The notes beneath the pieces were generated by a model, which ran no database searches, was not told the DNA's origin, and worked only from the letters and a program-made list of their open reading frames with translations. A stretch of 64,000 nucleotides of DNA from Tetragenococcus koreensis (GTDB taxonomy: Bacteria > Bacillota > Bacilli > Lactobacillales > Enterococcaceae): contig NZ_CP027786.1 of assembly GCF_003795145.1 (NCBI RefSeq), positions 1,488,001-1,552,000 on the forward strand. Reading direction: 5' to 3'. The translations under genes and the position numbers were made by a program. Positions 63,580-64,000 of this stretch are shown here, in pieces. Every line of letters begins with the position of its first letter. Position 1 is the stretch's first letter.

Positions 63580-64000
63580 TTAATTGTTCATTTTCTTAAT
63601 CCGATAAGGCAAATATCCTTCTACAAAGAAAAGCACCATTACTAAATAACCAATGATCACAATTAAACGCTCACTCCATTGAGTTAAAGAAAATAAAGCG
63701 ATCACTGCAAACACGATGGCGCAAAAAGTTAAAAGTAGGCCTAGTAGTTTCTTTATAGCAGTAAGCTTTTGCTCTTTTTTAAGCGGGTATAATTTCGTCA
63801 GTGGTACAAATTGAAATTGCTGGTATAGCGGCAAAAGTTGAAAGCCAATCAAGTAAATAAACAAGATTCCGATGCCTAAAGCAAACCACTGTTCAGAAAC
63901 AAAATAAAGCAATAAGCCACCTAAAATGACTAATCGTAGATATAAGCCGCTATATTCATTGCCACGAAGTAAGCGACGAGCATACAAGTACAGGTACGTA
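63580..64000 (-). CDS. ecsB: ABC transporter permease EcsB (partial)
   Basis: This is the C-terminal part (about 140 residues) of a membrane protein whose start lies beyond the right edge. Four membrane helices are visible, with the block YARRLLRGNEYSGLYLRLVI before them and FQLLPLYQQFQFVPLTKLYP between. This fits EcsB, the permease that pairs with the ATPase EcsA and in Bacillus affects protein secretion and regulated proteolysis. The order ecsB - phosphotransferase - trmB supports the call. Confidence 0.82.
   Translation of the reverse strand, partial: TYLYLYARRLLRGNEYSGLYLRLVILGGLLLYFVSEQWFALGIGILFIYLIGFQLLPLYQQFQFVPLTKLYPLKKEQKLTAIKKLLGLLLTFCAIVFAVIALFSLTQWSERLIVIIGYLVMVLFFVEGYLPYRIKKMNN

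Overview
The window is chromosomal DNA of a low-GC lactic acid bacterium of the Enterococcaceae, most like Tetragenococcus or Enterococcus. This is inferred from gene content and order: ecsB - phosphotransferase - trmB; NUDIX - macP-like - mtnN; mnmA next to a cysteine desulfurase; a histidine T-box ahead of an amino-acid ABC transporter; pepO; rel-dtd; rarA near 6S RNA. Secreted binding proteins are very acidic, which would fit a salt-tolerant host such as Tetragenococcus. No rRNA, tRNA, CRISPR or prophage was seen.

Layout. 1-8.4 kb: an oligopeptide uptake locus (oppBCDF, cut at the left edge, plus two oppA-type lipoproteins) and a class I glutamine amidotransferase-like hydrolase. 8.6-13.6 kb: ftsK/spoIIIE, then a T-box-controlled, probably histidine, ABC transporter. 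13.9-16 kb: a PucR-type regulator and an MsmX/UgpC-type sugar ABC ATPase. 16.5-23.4 kb: topB, mnmA, cysteine desulfurase and prs. 23.4-30 kb: a papain-like protease, pepO, mtnN, a macP-like gene, nudF, xpaC and telA. 30-36.6 kb: an amino-acid permease, a phosphohexomutase and a P-type cation ATPase with its XRE regulator. 36.8-38.9 kb: an IS3-family element with an extra gene. 38.9-48.1 kb: pckA, dtd, rel, rsmE, prmA, a DNA glycosylase and rarA. 48.2-52.1 kb: two different IS4-family elements flanking a probable 6S RNA gene and psiE. 52.3-64 kb: uspA, an ABC exporter, a TetR operon, a HAD phosphatase, two aldo/keto reductases, trmB, a kinase-like gene and ecsB (cut at the right edge).

The most unusual content is four intergenic arrays (16.1, 20.3, 31.6 and 61.6 kb). 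In each, a short array-specific word alternates between forward and reverse orientation at 21 and 20 bp steps, giving a 41-bp period. Three different words are used (GAGTAA-like, GGnGG and GGATAA), yet the spacing is the same, and arrays at 20.3 and 61.6 kb share one register over 264 bp apart from a single 3-bp offset. Two arrays clearly lie beyond a terminator, and three begin 149-198 bp upstream of the next gene start. The regular two-turn spacing points to recognition of double-stranded DNA by an ordered protein assembly rather than to RNA hairpins. I do not recognise this as a described family.

Other points of interest are a tandem T-box whose second copy lacks stem I, an intrinsic terminator inside the rel leader, a branched inverted repeat after telA, and operator-like palindromes on the pckA, msmX-like and tetR promoters.
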